Source: an uncultured Halieaceae bacterium
GTDB lineage: Bacteria; Pseudomonadota; Gammaproteobacteria; Pseudomonadales; Halieaceae
Direction of reading: 5' to 3'
NCBI GenBank assembly: GCA_938074045.1
Contig: CALJGI010000037.1
Span: 1-64,000, forward strand
DNA length: 64,000 nucleotides
Numbering within the stretch: position 1 is the first letter of the stretch; every line of letters starts with the position of its first letter. The notes beneath the pieces were generated by a model, which was not told the DNA's origin, did no database searches, and worked only from the letters and a program-made list of their open reading frames with translations. Below are positions 17,412 through 27,064 of this stretch, piece after piece. The translations under genes were made by a program, and so were the position numbers.

Positions 17412-18611
17412 ATGGATCTTGAGTTCAGCGCAGAAGACCTTGCTTTTCAGCGGGAAGTAAGAGACTTCCTCGATACGCACCTGCCGGATGATATTCGGGA
17501 GGCAACCGCCCGCACGCCAACCGTGTTTGTCGACAAGGATATTGCCATGCGCTGGCAGGCAATCCTGGTGGAAAAGGGCTGGGCTGTACCCAACTGGCCC
17601 GAGGAATGGGGCGGCACCAACTGGACCACCACCCAGCGCTATATATTCACCACCGAGTGTAATCGCGCGGGTGCTCCCATGCTGATTCCCCTGGGAATCG
17701 CCATGCTGGCTCCGGTCATTCTGGCCTTTGGCTCAGAGGAACAAAAACAGCACTACCTGCCGAAAATGCTGAGTGGTGAACATTACTGGTGCCAGGGCTA
17801 TTCAGAACCCGGTTCCGGATCTGATCTGGCCAGCTTGAAACTCAAAGCCGAGAACAAGGGCAATCACTACTTGGTTAACGGCAGTAAGATCTGGCAAACC
17901 CACGCGCATTTCGCCGACCATATATTCTGTCTCGTGCGCACGGACAACAGCGGTAAACCACAGCAGGGCATCAGCTTTTTGCTGATCGAAATAGACACCC
18001 CCGGGGTGACCGTTGAACCCATCATTACCATGGCGGGTGATCACGAGGTGAACCAGGTGTTCTTTGAGGATGTAAAAGTCCCCGTGGACAATCTGGTGGG
18101 CGAAGAGGGTAAAGGCTGGACCTACGCCAAGTACCTGCTTGAATTTGAGCGCGGCGGCGGCATGTCGGCACAGAAAAGGCAGCAGGATCTGGAACATCTC
18201 AAGGCGATCGTGAGCGAGATGGAGCAGAACAATCCCGATTTCAATGCCCAGGGAGAATACACGCGGGAAATCGCACACATCGAAATCGACCTCAAAGCAC
18301 TGGAGATGACCGAATTGCGGCTATTGTCTCTACTCGCCAGTGGCGGTAACCCGGGAGCTGAGTCTTCAGTACTGAAACTGACCACAGTGGGTATCGAACA
18401 GCGCACCCATCAGCTGGCGATGGACGTTATCGGCTATCACGGGCTGGCGGCAGAACCAGTCGCATTGCTGGCCGCAAATCAGAATGCCGTGGGACCGGAT
18501 TACGCCGCTCCTGTGGTGCCCACTTATCTCAATAGTCGGGCCGCATCCATCTTTGGCGGCTCGCAGGAAGTACAGCGCAACATTTTGGCCAAGGCGGTCC
18601 TGGGCCTTTAG
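17412..18611 (+). CDS. acyl-CoA dehydrogenase, PimC-like large subunit
   Basis: 399 residues from the ATG at 17412, where MDLEFSAEDLAFQREVRDFL matches the family N-terminus. FAD-binding blocks CQGYSEPGSGSDLASLK and GSKIWQTHAH are clear. The segment FGGSQEVQRNI has Gly where medium-chain enzymes carry the catalytic Glu in YEGT, as in the large subunits of pimeloyl-CoA and steroid side-chain dehydrogenases, which work as alpha2beta2 pairs. The only small-subunit-like partner in view is at 52629-53762, 34 kb away but under the same type of operator. It would introduce the alpha-beta double bond into a bulky acyl-CoA. Confidence 0.88.
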   Translation: MDLEFSAEDLAFQREVRDFLDTHLPDDIREATARTPTVFVDKDIAMRWQAILVEKGWAVPNWPEEWGGTNWTTTQRYIFTTECNRAGAPMLIPLGIAMLAPVILAFGSEEQKQHYLPKMLSGEHYWCQGYSEPGSGSDLASLKLKAENKGNHYLVNGSKIWQTHAHFADHIFCLVRTDNSGKPQQGISFLLIEIDTPGVTVEPIITMAGDHEVNQVFFEDVKVPVDNLVGEEGKGWTYAKYLLEFERGGGMSAQKRQQDLEHLKAIVSEMEQNNPDFNAQGEYTREIAHIEIDLKALEMTELRLLSLLASGGNPGAESSVLKLTTVGIEQRTHQLAMDVIGYHGLAAEPVALLAANQNAVGPDYAAPVVPTYLNSRAASIFGGSQEVQRNILAKAVLGL

Positions 18612-18612
18612 C

Positions 18613-19767
18613 ATGCAGCCACACCAGTTGAACGACGAAATCAAAACCCTGCTGGATCTGGTTTCCCGCAAGACCACCAGCCTGACCGAAAGCATCATGG
18701 AGATGCCGGTCGCCAACTACAGTGATCCGCAGATTTTCGAGCAGGAGCGTCACGAGTTGTTTCGCAACCAGCCTCAATTCGTGGGACCGAGCTGCCTGCT
18801 GCCCGAGCCGGGTGACTACTATGCCTTTGCCGATACGGGGATTCCCGTGCTGGTGGTACGAAAAGCAGATGGCAGCCTGGGTGCCTACCTGAACGCCTGT
18901 TCTCACCGGGGCGCACCGCTGGGCGATGGCTGGGGCCAGGCAACCAATCAACGCCTGCTGACATGCCCTTATCACGCCTGGGCCTATGATCTCGATGGTA
19001 ACCTCGCGGCGGTTCCCTTCGGCGATGAGGGTTTTACCGGACTGGACCGCAGCACAGCCGGCTTGCGACCACTACAGGTAGAGGAAAAACACGGCCTTAT
19101 TTATGTTATGCCCAACCCCGAGCTCCGATTTGATATCAATGAGGTTCTCGGTGAGATTGGTCCCGCATTCAGCGGATTTGGCCTGGATAATCACCACTAT
19201 CTGGGCGTAAAGCGAGTCGAAACCCAGATCAGTTGGAAGCTGAACATGGATACCTTCCATGAGTTTTACCACTTTGATGCGCTGCACCCGGAAACCATTG
19301 CCCAAATGAGCTATAGCAATGTGTGTCACTACCAGCAATTCGGGCGCAATCATTTGATGAGTTCGCCGGCGCGTTCGATCCACGAGCTGGAACAACAGGC
19401 TGAGCAGGACTGGGAGCCGAGAAACCACATGTCCTTTGTGTCCTACCTGTTCCCGAACACCGTTATTTTTGTAGTCGCCGATCACTTCCAGACCTGGCGG
19501 GTTTACCCTGTAAACCGGGACAAATCCGTGGTGTACCACAGTATGTATATACCGCAGCCGCCTGCCAATGCCGAGGAGCAGGCGTCTTACGAAGACTATT
19601 TTCAGATGATTAATGACGTCGCTGTCAACGAAGACTACACGCTGGTAGAGAAGATGCAGCGTGGTATCAACAGCGGCATCGAACGCAACGTCATCATTGG
19701 CCGAAACGAACCGGGTGTGCAGAACATGCACCGCCAGATCAAAGAATGTCTTGCTAGCACAGCCTAG
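18613..19767 (+). CDS. Rieske non-heme iron oxygenase, alpha subunit
   Basis: 384 residues; the start at 18613 is 2 bp after the dehydrogenase stop and begins MQPHQLNDEIK. The Rieske [2Fe-2S] ligands are C96, H98 (CSHRG) and C118, H121 (CPYHAW). The mononuclear iron site is H220 and H225 in EFYHFDALH. This is the oxygenase component of a multi-component mono- or dioxygenase; no reductase, ferredoxin or beta subunit is encoded nearby, so it must draw electrons from proteins encoded elsewhere. The substrate is unknown. Its place between an acyl-CoA dehydrogenase and a 2-oxoacid dehydrogenase suggests a role in ring or chain oxidation. Confidence 0.93.
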   Translation: MQPHQLNDEIKTLLDLVSRKTTSLTESIMEMPVANYSDPQIFEQERHELFRNQPQFVGPSCLLPEPGDYYAFADTGIPVLVVRKADGSLGAYLNACSHRGAPLGDGWGQATNQRLLTCPYHAWAYDLDGNLAAVPFGDEGFTGLDRSTAGLRPLQVEEKHGLIYVMPNPELRFDINEVLGEIGPAFSGFGLDNHHYLGVKRVETQISWKLNMDTFHEFYHFDALHPETIAQMSYSNVCHYQQFGRNHLMSSPARSIHELEQQAEQDWEPRNHMSFVSYLFPNTVIFVVADHFQTWRVYPVNRDKSVVYHSMYIPQPPANAEEQASYEDYFQMINDVAVNEDYTLVEKMQRGINSGIERNVIIGRNEPGVQNMHRQIKECLASTA

Positions 19768-19799
19768 ACACCAAAACACTTGAAACAGGGAGAAGCACA

Positions 19800-20774
19800 G
19801 TGAGCCTGGACAAAGAAAGTCTGCTGCGGGCCTACCGCCAGATGAAAACCATTCGCGAGTTTGAAGATCGCGCCAATGCCGAAATCATGAACGGACAGAT
19901 TCCGGGATTCACCCACCTATATGCGGGGCAGGAGGCCAATGCTGTCGGAGTTTGCGAGCATCTCTCCGGTCGGGACAGTATTGTCAGCACGCACAGAGGA
20001 CACGGCCACTGTATCGCTCGGGGTGCCGATGTCATCGGCATGATGAAAGAGCTGTTTGGCTGCGCCGATGGCTTGTGTAAGGGCAAGGGTGGCAGCATGC
20101 ACGTAGCTGACCTGGACAAAGGCATTCTCGGCGCCAATGGCATTGTGGCCGGCGGCCCTCCCATCTCGGTTGGTGCAGCACTGGCAAGCAAAATTCGTGG
20201 CTCCGGCGAAGTCGCCGTGTCGTTCTCCGGGGACGGATCAGTAAACCAGGGTACCTGCTTCGAGGCCATGAATCTGGCTGTCGTTCTGAAGGTGCCCGCC
20301 GTATTCGTGATTGAGAATAACTACTACTCCGAACACACCAGCATCAGCTATGCGGTGGGGACGGATGATCTGAAGGCGCGTACCGAGGCCTTTGGCTTTC
20401 CTGTTTTTGTCGCTGATGGTTCTGACTTTTTCGCTGTCTATGAAGCAGCGGGGAAAGCCGTTGAGCACGCGAGGAGCGGCAACGGTCCCGCCGGTGTGTT
20501 CTGCGAGATGGGTCGCTACTACGGCCACTTTGTGGGGGATCCGCAGGGTTACCGGGCACCCGGAGAAGTGAAAGCGCTGCGCCAGGATTCCTGCTGTTTG
20601 AAAAATTTTCGCGCGTCCATGGAAGAAATGGGCGATCTGAACTCAGCTGAATTGGACGCCATCGACGATGAAGTCATGGCACTCATTGAAGAGTCGGTTG
20701 TAGCAGCAAAATCAGCACCAAGACCCACCCCAGCGGATGTCGCCACCGACGTCTACGTCAACTATCAGGCCTAG
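19800..20774 (+). CDS. thiamine-dependent 2-oxoacid (acetoin-type) dehydrogenase E1 alpha
   Basis: 324 residues from a GTG at 19800 preceded by GGGAGAAG. The thiamine-diphosphate motif SFSGDGSVNQG through VIENN is intact, as are THRGHGHCIARG, GKGGSMHVAD and GANGIVAGGPP. The length and motifs fit AcoA/PdhA-type E1 alpha. With E1 beta and E2 directly downstream it forms a 2-oxoacid or acetoin-type dehydrogenase that decarboxylates or cleaves a ketone-containing substrate and passes the acyl group to CoA. The exact substrate is open. Confidence 0.93.
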   Translation: MSLDKESLLRAYRQMKTIREFEDRANAEIMNGQIPGFTHLYAGQEANAVGVCEHLSGRDSIVSTHRGHGHCIARGADVIGMMKELFGCADGLCKGKGGSMHVADLDKGILGANGIVAGGPPISVGAALASKIRGSGEVAVSFSGDGSVNQGTCFEAMNLAVVLKVPAVFVIENNYYSEHTSISYAVGTDDLKARTEAFGFPVFVADGSDFFAVYEAAGKAVEHARSGNGPAGVFCEMGRYYGHFVGDPQGYRAPGEVKALRQDSCCLKNFRASMEEMGDLNSAELDAIDDEVMALIEESVVAAKSAPRPTPADVATDVYVNYQA

Positions 20775-20784
20775 GAGAACGATC

Positions 20785-21789
20785 ATGCCAGTAAAAACTA
20801 TGCGTGAGGCCCTGACCGAGGCCATACATCAGGAAATGGAACGGGATGAAACCGTCTTCTGCATCGGCGAGGACGTCGCAGGCTGTAACGGAAGCGCAGG
20901 CAAGGTAGGTAGCGTGGGTGGCGTATTCGGCGTTACCACCGGTGTCTACGATGCCTTCGGCCCTCTGCGCTGCATTGATACACCCATATCTGAATCCGCT
21001 ATCGTCGGCGCCGCAGCGGGGGCTGCCCTGAGTGGCATGCGACCAGTCGCCGAAATTATGTTTGCCGATTTTATCGGCGTATGCATGGACCAGATCTTTA
21101 ACCAGATGGGCAAGTTCCGCTATATGTTCGGCGGTAAAAACGTCTGTCCTGCCGTTATTCGTTTTGCCACCGGCGCGGGTTTCAGTGCGGCGGCACAGCA
21201 CTCTCAAACCATGTATCAGGTGATGACCGCCTTTCCCGGCCTTAAAATTGTCGTGCCCTCCAATGCCTATGATGCCAAGGGTTTGTTGATACAGGCCATC
21301 CGGGACGATGATCCGGTATTGTTTTTCGAACCCAAGGCCCTATACCAGGAAGCCTGTGAGGTGCCTGACGAGCCCTATGCCATTCGTTTCGGCGAAGCAT
21401 CCATGCCGCGCGAGGGCGATGATGTCACCGTGGTAGCTTTTGGTCAGATGGTCGGCAAGGCCGCCGCCGCAATCGACTCTCTGGAAGCGGAAGGTATTAC
21501 CTGTGATCTGATCGACCCGCGTACCACGTCGCCCCTGGACGCTGAGACTATTCTCGAAAGCGTAGAGGCCACTGGTCGTCTGGTGGTAGTTGATGAGTCT
21601 CCACCCCGCTGTGGTCTGACAGCAGATATCGCTGGACTGGCTGCAGACAGGGCTTTCCATTCGCTGAAGGCACCCATCAAACAGGTATGTGCACCCCACT
21701 GTCCGGTCCCCTTTTCGCCGGAACTGGAGGCCGAGTACATACCCTCCCCCGAAAAAATTGTGGCCGCTATAAGGGCGACACTGGCATGA
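20785..21789 (+). CDS. 2-oxoacid (acetoin-type) dehydrogenase E1 beta
   Basis: 334 residues from the ATG at 20785, with AGGAGA 6-7 nt upstream; the longer frame from 20737 would begin within E1 alpha. Transketolase-like blocks VFCIGEDVAG, RCIDTPISESAIVGAAAGAAL, EIMFADFIGVCMDQIFNQ, HSQTMYQVMTAFPGLKIVVPSNAYDAKGLL and LIDPRTTSPLD are complete. It pairs with E1 alpha 10 bp upstream and overlaps E2 by the ATGA of its stop. Confidence 0.94.
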   Translation: MPVKTMREALTEAIHQEMERDETVFCIGEDVAGCNGSAGKVGSVGGVFGVTTGVYDAFGPLRCIDTPISESAIVGAAAGAALSGMRPVAEIMFADFIGVCMDQIFNQMGKFRYMFGGKNVCPAVIRFATGAGFSAAAQHSQTMYQVMTAFPGLKIVVPSNAYDAKGLLIQAIRDDDPVLFFEPKALYQEACEVPDEPYAIRFGEASMPREGDDVTVVAFGQMVGKAAAAIDSLEAEGITCDLIDPRTTSPLDAETILESVEATGRLVVVDESPPRCGLTADIAGLAADRAFHSLKAPIKQVCAPHCPVPFSPELEAEYIPSPEKIVAAIRATLA

Positions 21790-23021
21790 GCAAGATTTAT
21801 CCAGTTGCCGTCCCTAAATGGGGCATCGAGATGGTTGAGGGCACCGTGACCAGCTGGAACAAAGCCGTTGGTGAAGCTGTCAGCAAGGGTGATGAGGTCT
21901 TCGAAATGGAATCAGACAAAATCGTCAATGTCTGGGAAGCTCCCGCTGATGGCACTTTGCGAAGAATTCTGGCCGAAGAAGGCGAAGCACGCGCGGTGGG
22001 CGAATTACTCGGCATCATTGCCGCGGATAACGTGGACGATGCGGCCATTGATGAATTTATCAGTAGCTATGGCGGCGCTGAGACGTCCTCCGCTGATACC
22101 GCAAGCGAGACTGCGGCTGCGCCGGCTGCAGCAGCGGCACCAGCACCGACGGCGGCGGTTTCATCGGTTGCACCGAGCGCCGATGGTGGCCGACGCGTCA
22201 ATCCGGTGGTACGTCGACTGGCAGAAGAACTCGGCGTTGATCTGGATACAGTGGAAGGCAGTGGTAGAAACGGTCGTATCACGAAAGAAGATATCGTCGC
22301 AGCGGCAGAAGCCGGGCCCGCTACAACTGAATCAAGTGCCGATGCCGACGCGGCAGTGGATTATCAAGTTATTCCCCTGAGCGCTACTCGAAAAACCATT
22401 GCCCGCCGCCTGAGTGAGGCCAAGCGTGATATTCCCCACTTCTATCTCAGCGTCGATTTGAACCTGGAACCATTACTGGCCCACCGAAAAAAACTGAACG
22501 CTAACGGCGACACCGAGGTTTCCATCAATGATTTGCTGGTCTGGTGCGTCGCCCGAGCGCTGATGGAAGAGCCGCGTATCAACGTGAACCTGGTTGGAGA
22601 TGACATCCATCAATTCAACAACGCTCATGTCTCCGTTGCCGTGGCGACGGACGATGGCCTATATCCAGTGACTGTACGCAATGCCGACAACATGACACCT
22701 CAGGAGATTGCCACCGCTACCGGCGAGCTCGCAGAGAAAGCGAAGGCTGGATCCCTGGCTCACGCTGACATCAGCGGTGGTTCATTTACGGTATCTAATC
22801 TCGGCATGTTTGGCGTGGACAACTTTACTGCGATCATCAACCCACCCATGGCCGCAATACTCGCGGTTGGGCGTGGTCAACAGCGAGTAGTTGTTAAAGA
22901 TGGAGAAACCGTAGTGGTCAATATGCTAAGCGCCACTCTCTCCTGTGATCACCGCGCCGTTGACGGCGCCGTAGGCGCCCAGTTTCTGATGAAACTACAG
23001 GCGCAACTGGCCGCGCTTTAG
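21786..23021 (+). CDS. 2-oxoacid (acetoin-type) dehydrogenase E2, dihydrolipoamide acyltransferase
   Basis: 411 residues. One lipoyl domain carries K45 in MESDKIVN. An Ala/Pro-rich hinge follows at about 100-135, then the E3-binding domain RRVNPVVRRLAEELGVDL (about 137-175). The catalytic domain ends with SCDHRAVDG (H389, D393). Start at 21786 by four-base overlap with E1 beta. It completes the complex except for E3, lipoamide dehydrogenase, which is not in this operon and is presumably shared with the housekeeping complexes. The gene ends 3 bp from the convergent MDR gene. Confidence 0.94.
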   Translation: MSKIYPVAVPKWGIEMVEGTVTSWNKAVGEAVSKGDEVFEMESDKIVNVWEAPADGTLRRILAEEGEARAVGELLGIIAADNVDDAAIDEFISSYGGAETSSADTASETAAAPAAAAAPAPTAAVSSVAPSADGGRRVNPVVRRLAEELGVDLDTVEGSGRNGRITKEDIVAAAEAGPATTESSADADAAVDYQVIPLSATRKTIARRLSEAKRDIPHFYLSVDLNLEPLLAHRKKLNANGDTEVSINDLLVWCVARALMEEPRINVNLVGDDIHQFNNAHVSVAVATDDGLYPVTVRNADNMTPQEIATATGELAEKAKAGSLAHADISGGSFTVSNLGMFGVDNFTAIINPPMAAILAVGRGQQRVVVKDGETVVVNMLSATLSCDHRAVDGAVGAQFLMKLQAQLAAL

Positions 23022-23024
23022 GTC

Positions 23025-24035
23025 CTACTCAGAAACCCTGACGAGCTGTTTACCGATGTTATCACCGGTAAACAGACTCATCAGCGCGTTTGGCATGTTT
23101 TCAAAGCCGTCGGTGATTGTCTCCCGGTGGCATAAACGCCCTTCCCGCAGATGCTCCAGTAAAATGGCTGACGCCTCACCAAAACGCGATGCGAAATCCG
23201 TGACAATAAACCCTTCCATTCGAGAGCGGCGAAAGACCAGATTGAAATAGTTTTTCGGCCCAGGTATTTCACCGGTGAGGTTATAGCGTGAAATCCCACC
23301 GCAGATAACAACGCGCGCGTAGTCGGCGAGATTGTTTAATGCAATATCCAGTATCTCCCCACCGACATTGTCATAGTAGATGTTGATACCACCTTTGCAG
23401 GTCTCCCGCACCCGGGCCGCTACATCCTCGATTTTGTAGTTGATCGCAGCATCCAGACCCAGTTCACCCGTGAGCCAGTCGCATTTCTCAGCACTTCCAG
23501 CCATACCGATCACCCGACAACCCGCTATTTTTGCCAGTTGCGCGGCGATGGAACCAGTGGCACCAGCAGCCCCTGAGATCAACACGGTATCGCCTTCTAT
23601 TGGCTTGCCGATTTCCATCAAACCAAAATAGGCCGTCAAACCAGTGACACCTAATACACCCATAGAGGCGGGAATATCGACTCCTTCAGGCAGCACCTGA
23701 ATAGGTACCGATTTACCATCGGTCACCAGATATTCCTGCCAACCGAGGCCACCGCTAACCACTGACCCAACGGGAAACCGGTCATTGTTTGATTCGGTTA
23801 CACGCGCCGTCCCATAGCCGCGCATCACGTCACCAATGGCCAACGGGGCCACATAATCCGCGCGGTTTTCCATCCAGCCTTTCATAGCTGGTTCCAGTGC
23901 GAGGTACATGGTCTGCAACAGCACCTCGCCTTCCCCAGGCGTAGGCATGGGCGCTTCGACCAGCTTAAAGTCGCTGTGCTTAAGATCCCCAACGGGATGT
24001 GCGTTCAGTAGTATTTGTCGATTGACAGTGGACAT
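23025..24035 (-). CDS. zinc-free MDR NADP-dependent oxidoreductase (CurA/PTGR-like), copy 1
   Basis: 336 residues: EAPMPTPGEGEVLLQTMYLALEPAMKGWM at the start, GVTGLTAYFGLMEIGKP, ISGAAGATGSIAAQLAKIAG as the NADP Rossmann motif and YYDNVGGEILDIAL. There are no zinc ligands. The family reduces carbon-carbon double bonds of enones with NADPH. It ends the operon DUF35 - thiolase-like - Rieske - ligase - MDR, starting 3 bp after the ligase stop. Two paralogues lie at 29982-31007 and 37916-38917. Confidence 0.92.
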   Translation of the reverse strand: MSTVNRQILLNAHPVGDLKHSDFKLVEAPMPTPGEGEVLLQTMYLALEPAMKGWMENRADYVAPLAIGDVMRGYGTARVTESNNDRFPVGSVVSGGLGWQEYLVTDGKSVPIQVLPEGVDIPASMGVLGVTGLTAYFGLMEIGKPIEGDTVLISGAAGATGSIAAQLAKIAGCRVIGMAGSAEKCDWLTGELGLDAAINYKIEDVAARVRETCKGGINIYYDNVGGEILDIALNNLADYARVVICGGISRYNLTGEIPGPKNYFNLVFRRSRMEGFIVTDFASRFGEASAILLEHLREGRLCHRETITDGFENMPNALMSLFTGDNIGKQLVRVSE

Positions 24036-24038
24036 GCT

Positions 24039-25646
24039 TCAAGCCTCTCGGAGTTGATTGCGCAGAATATCTTTCTTTACTTTGCCACTCGGTGTACGCG
24101 GCAAATCATCCACCTGGATCACCCGCTCTGGAAATTTCTGCCGCGCCAACCCTCGCTCGTTCGCAAAAGCAGCGACGTCGGCCTGGGACAGCGATACATC
24201 CGGAGTATTCATGATCAAAAAGGCACAAACCCCCTCGCCCAGCCGTTCGTGGGGCATGGCGACGATGGCTGCTTCACGAATATCCGGATGGTGGTGCAGG
24301 CAATCTTCAATCTCCTTAGCGCTCAGGTTTTCACCGCCGCGAATGATGATATCTTTTTTGCGATCTGTAATCAGAATCGCACCCTCGGGTGTGCGCCTGC
24401 CAATATCACCCGTCAGAAAAAACCCATCCTCCGTGTGCGCCTCGGCATGTTGTTCCGGATCGGCATAACCCAGGAACATACCGGGGCCTCGGGCCGCAAT
24501 TTCACCGTCAACGCCATCCGCGACTTCTACACCGTCATCGTCCAGAATTCTGACTTCATAGCCATAGGGTTGACCATCTGTTGTTGCAGCCAACGTCGAA
24601 TTTTCGCGCCACCCCAGGGTGATGATGGGGGCTTCCGTGCTGCCGTACACCCGCACGGTGCGACAATTTTCCAGCACATCATACGCGCGCAAAACCAATT
24701 GCGGCGGCACGGCCGCTCCACCACAGGAAAACTGTCGCATAGTAGGCAGACGCTCACCTCGCTGCTCAGCCGCGTCCAGCAATTCCTGCAGGAAAGGCGT
24801 CGCACCCACCGTCATGGTCCCGCCTATTTTATTGATCAGGTCGATACAGGCATTGGCATCCCAGCGCTCCATCAGTGCGCTGCGGGCGCGACCGACAAAG
24901 GGAGCATTGATGCCGCTGCCATATCCCGTTATATGGGTAATCGGCGAGGGCATAATCATCACATCATCCGTCGTGATATCGCCGTGTTCCGCCGAGTTAT
25001 CCATGATCCGTATAAGTGTATTGTGGGAATGCAGCACCGCCTTGGGAAAACCGGTTGTCCCGGAGGTATACAGTCGGCATTTAACGGCATTGGGGTCAAC
25101 TGCCGGCAGCATCGTTTCATCCACCGGTTCGCGATCAACCAGAGATTCATACCGCAACACGTCCGGCACGTCTTTATCACTGCGCAGCGTCACCACATAA
25201 TCCAGACCAGGCAGATCGGGGCGCAGGGATTGCAGCATGCTGAGGTAGTCGATACTGCGATAGGCGTCCGGGATAAACATCAAGCGGGTAGCAGCATCAT
25301 CAAGAATAAAACTCAATTCTGCGTCGCGATAGATCGGGACTATGGGGTTGACCACCAGGCCAAGGGCGGCGCAGGCAATATCAATCGCTGCACCCTCGCG
25401 CCAGTTGGGAATCTGGAAACTGACCACATCACCGGAATTCAGACCTAGATCCTGCAGTGCTCCGATCAGACAACGGGCTTCCGCCGCGATGGACCCGTAA
25501 GTGGCATCCGGTTCTGACTCAAGAAAAATAGCCGTGTCGTTGGGACGAGTGCGAGCCCGTTCGAAGGCTTCAATCGCGATAGTTGTATTCCGCCAGGTTG
25601 GGCCGTCGCGCTCCAGCCTGGCGGGGGATAAAGGACTGTGGTTCAA
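24039..25646 (-). CDS. AMP-forming acyl-CoA ligase (AliA/FadD-like)
   Basis: 535 residues of the ANL superfamily. The P-loop is YTSGTTGFPKAVLHS, the A5-type motif is RVYGSTEAP, the hinge block is LTGDIGRRTPEGAILITDRKKD and the C-terminal catalytic lysine lies in RTPSGKVKKD. The region SFQIPNWREGAAIDIACAALG resembles cyclohexanecarboxylate-CoA ligases. Translation probably starts at TTG 25646, which overlaps the stop of the Rieske gene (TTGA). It activates a carboxylic acid, probably alicyclic or aromatic, to its CoA thioester; the exact acid is not readable. Confidence 0.92.
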   Translation of the reverse strand: MNHSPLSPARLERDGPTWRNTTIAIEAFERARTRPNDTAIFLESEPDATYGSIAAEARCLIGALQDLGLNSGDVVSFQIPNWREGAAIDIACAALGLVVNPIVPIYRDAELSFILDDAATRLMFIPDAYRSIDYLSMLQSLRPDLPGLDYVVTLRSDKDVPDVLRYESLVDREPVDETMLPAVDPNAVKCRLYTSGTTGFPKAVLHSHNTLIRIMDNSAEHGDITTDDVMIMPSPITHITGYGSGINAPFVGRARSALMERWDANACIDLINKIGGTMTVGATPFLQELLDAAEQRGERLPTMRQFSCGGAAVPPQLVLRAYDVLENCRTVRVYGSTEAPIITLGWRENSTLAATTDGQPYGYEVRILDDDGVEVADGVDGEIAARGPGMFLGYADPEQHAEAHTEDGFFLTGDIGRRTPEGAILITDRKKDIIIRGGENLSAKEIEDCLHHHPDIREAAIVAMPHERLGEGVCAFLIMNTPDVSLSQADVAAFANERGLARQKFPERVIQVDDLPRTPSGKVKKDILRNQLREA

Positions 25647-27031
25647 GCGTTCAGATACTTATCCAGCGTTTGATGGAAATGGCGAATACGAACCTCCTGG
25701 TAATTCGCCAGTGTCACTCCACGCTTCTTGGCTGCTTTCATGCCACGTTGCACCTGGGGTAGGTTCGCGCCATCCTGATCAAACACCTTTGCCAGGGGAA
25801 CACCCATCACGTCCGCCGCATCCGAAAATGGTTGATCCGCGCTCAGCCGCACTGTCGCGGCGTCCGCTGGCCTTTCCTCACCCACGGGAAACGGATTCAA
25901 CAAAAAGATATCCATTATGCAGCTCTCATGATCATCACCATTTGGACGGTGGCGATAGGTAATAGCTGTATGGAAGCCGGCCCAGGGCGCAAAATTCGGA
26001 AACAACAAATACAGGATGGAGTCCATCATCTCGGCTTCAGTCGCAAACGATTCCAGATCCTTACCACTCATTTCACCGTAAATTTCATAATTGAGTTCGG
26101 CATAGCGACGACGGGCGGCGAACTCACCCTCGACCCGGTTCTTTTCCTCAGGTTCTCCTTCTACCGCCAACATCCCATCCAAAGCATCCTGTTCCGTATA
26201 TTGATCTTCATGACTGGGATTGATCGTGCCATAGGTTGTTATGGTGCGACTTACGTGGTCTCCCCATACATCGTACTGTGAGTTATCGATGCCCTGATAT
26301 GGCATAAGCTGCGGATGTGTATGAATCGCATGGTATGACTCGATAAATGCCTCCACCACGGCCTTCCAATTCGCATTGATCACCTTTTCAACGTGCATGG
26401 CGATGTAGCGTTGCTCGGCGGGATATCGCTCAAAATGTTTGGGCAGGACCTCCATGTATTCCTCTAAGGAAACACAGTCCTCGTCCAGGTTGACAAATAT
26501 CCAGCCGCCCCACATATCCAGCTTCACTTCCGGCAGAGAGAACTCTTCCTTTTCAACGTGCTGAAAATCCCATTCACAGGGCATACCACGAAACTCACCG
26601 TTCAGCTCCCAGGTAAATCCGTGATAGGGACAGCGAAGTTCGGTAGCGTTTTTGCCCTGGCCACGCTTGAGCGAACGACCGCGGTGCAGGCAGCTATTGT
26701 GGTAAGCCTTTAACTCGCCCTCTTCGGTACGGGTTATGAGTATCGAAAAATTGACAATATCGTAAACAAAATAGTCTCCCGGCTTGGCCACCTGTGATTC
26801 ACGACAGGCCATCTGCCAGGTCTTGCTCCACATTTTTTCGACCTCGAGGTCGAAAAATTCTCTGGACGTCCACCGATCAAGCGGCAGGTCGTCTGATCCG
26901 AGATAGACAGCTGTATCTTCCCGCAGTGTGGCCGGCGCTTCATTCTTCTCCTTATCCAGTAAATCCTGATAGGAGTATGAGGGATTGCGTGCCGCAATCT
27001 GCTCGGGCGTTAACGTGACCTCTTTGTTCAT
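25643..27031 (-). CDS. Rieske ring-hydroxylating oxygenase alpha subunit, large form
   Basis: 462 residues. Rieske ligands are C114, H116 (CLHRGRS) and C134, H137 (CPYHGF). The iron-site motif FIESYHAIHTH gives E231, H234 and H239. The length and the YSYQDLL N-terminal extension fit the phenylpropionate/phthalate-type alpha subunits. No ferredoxin, reductase or beta subunit is adjacent. It sits 33 bp after the thiolase-like gene and is coupled to the acyl-CoA ligase. It shares only the domain plan with the other Rieske protein at 18613-19767, so the two should act on different intermediates. Confidence 0.94.
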   Translation of the reverse strand: MNKEVTLTPEQIAARNPSYSYQDLLDKEKNEAPATLREDTAVYLGSDDLPLDRWTSREFFDLEVEKMWSKTWQMACRESQVAKPGDYFVYDIVNFSILITRTEEGELKAYHNSCLHRGRSLKRGQGKNATELRCPYHGFTWELNGEFRGMPCEWDFQHVEKEEFSLPEVKLDMWGGWIFVNLDEDCVSLEEYMEVLPKHFERYPAEQRYIAMHVEKVINANWKAVVEAFIESYHAIHTHPQLMPYQGIDNSQYDVWGDHVSRTITTYGTINPSHEDQYTEQDALDGMLAVEGEPEEKNRVEGEFAARRRYAELNYEIYGEMSGKDLESFATEAEMMDSILYLLFPNFAPWAGFHTAITYRHRPNGDDHESCIMDIFLLNPFPVGEERPADAATVRLSADQPFSDAADVMGVPLAKVFDQDGANLPQVQRGMKAAKKRGVTLANYQEVRIRHFHQTLDKYLNA

Positions 27032-27064
27032 ATTTTTATCCCCGGAGGTTCTTGTCTTAGAAAC

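Noticed and set aside
24015..25448. 477-residue plus-strand frame
   Set aside because: It lies antisense to the acyl-CoA ligase, whose motifs are complete. The frame has no recognisable domain and an unnatural His/Gln/Arg-rich composition.
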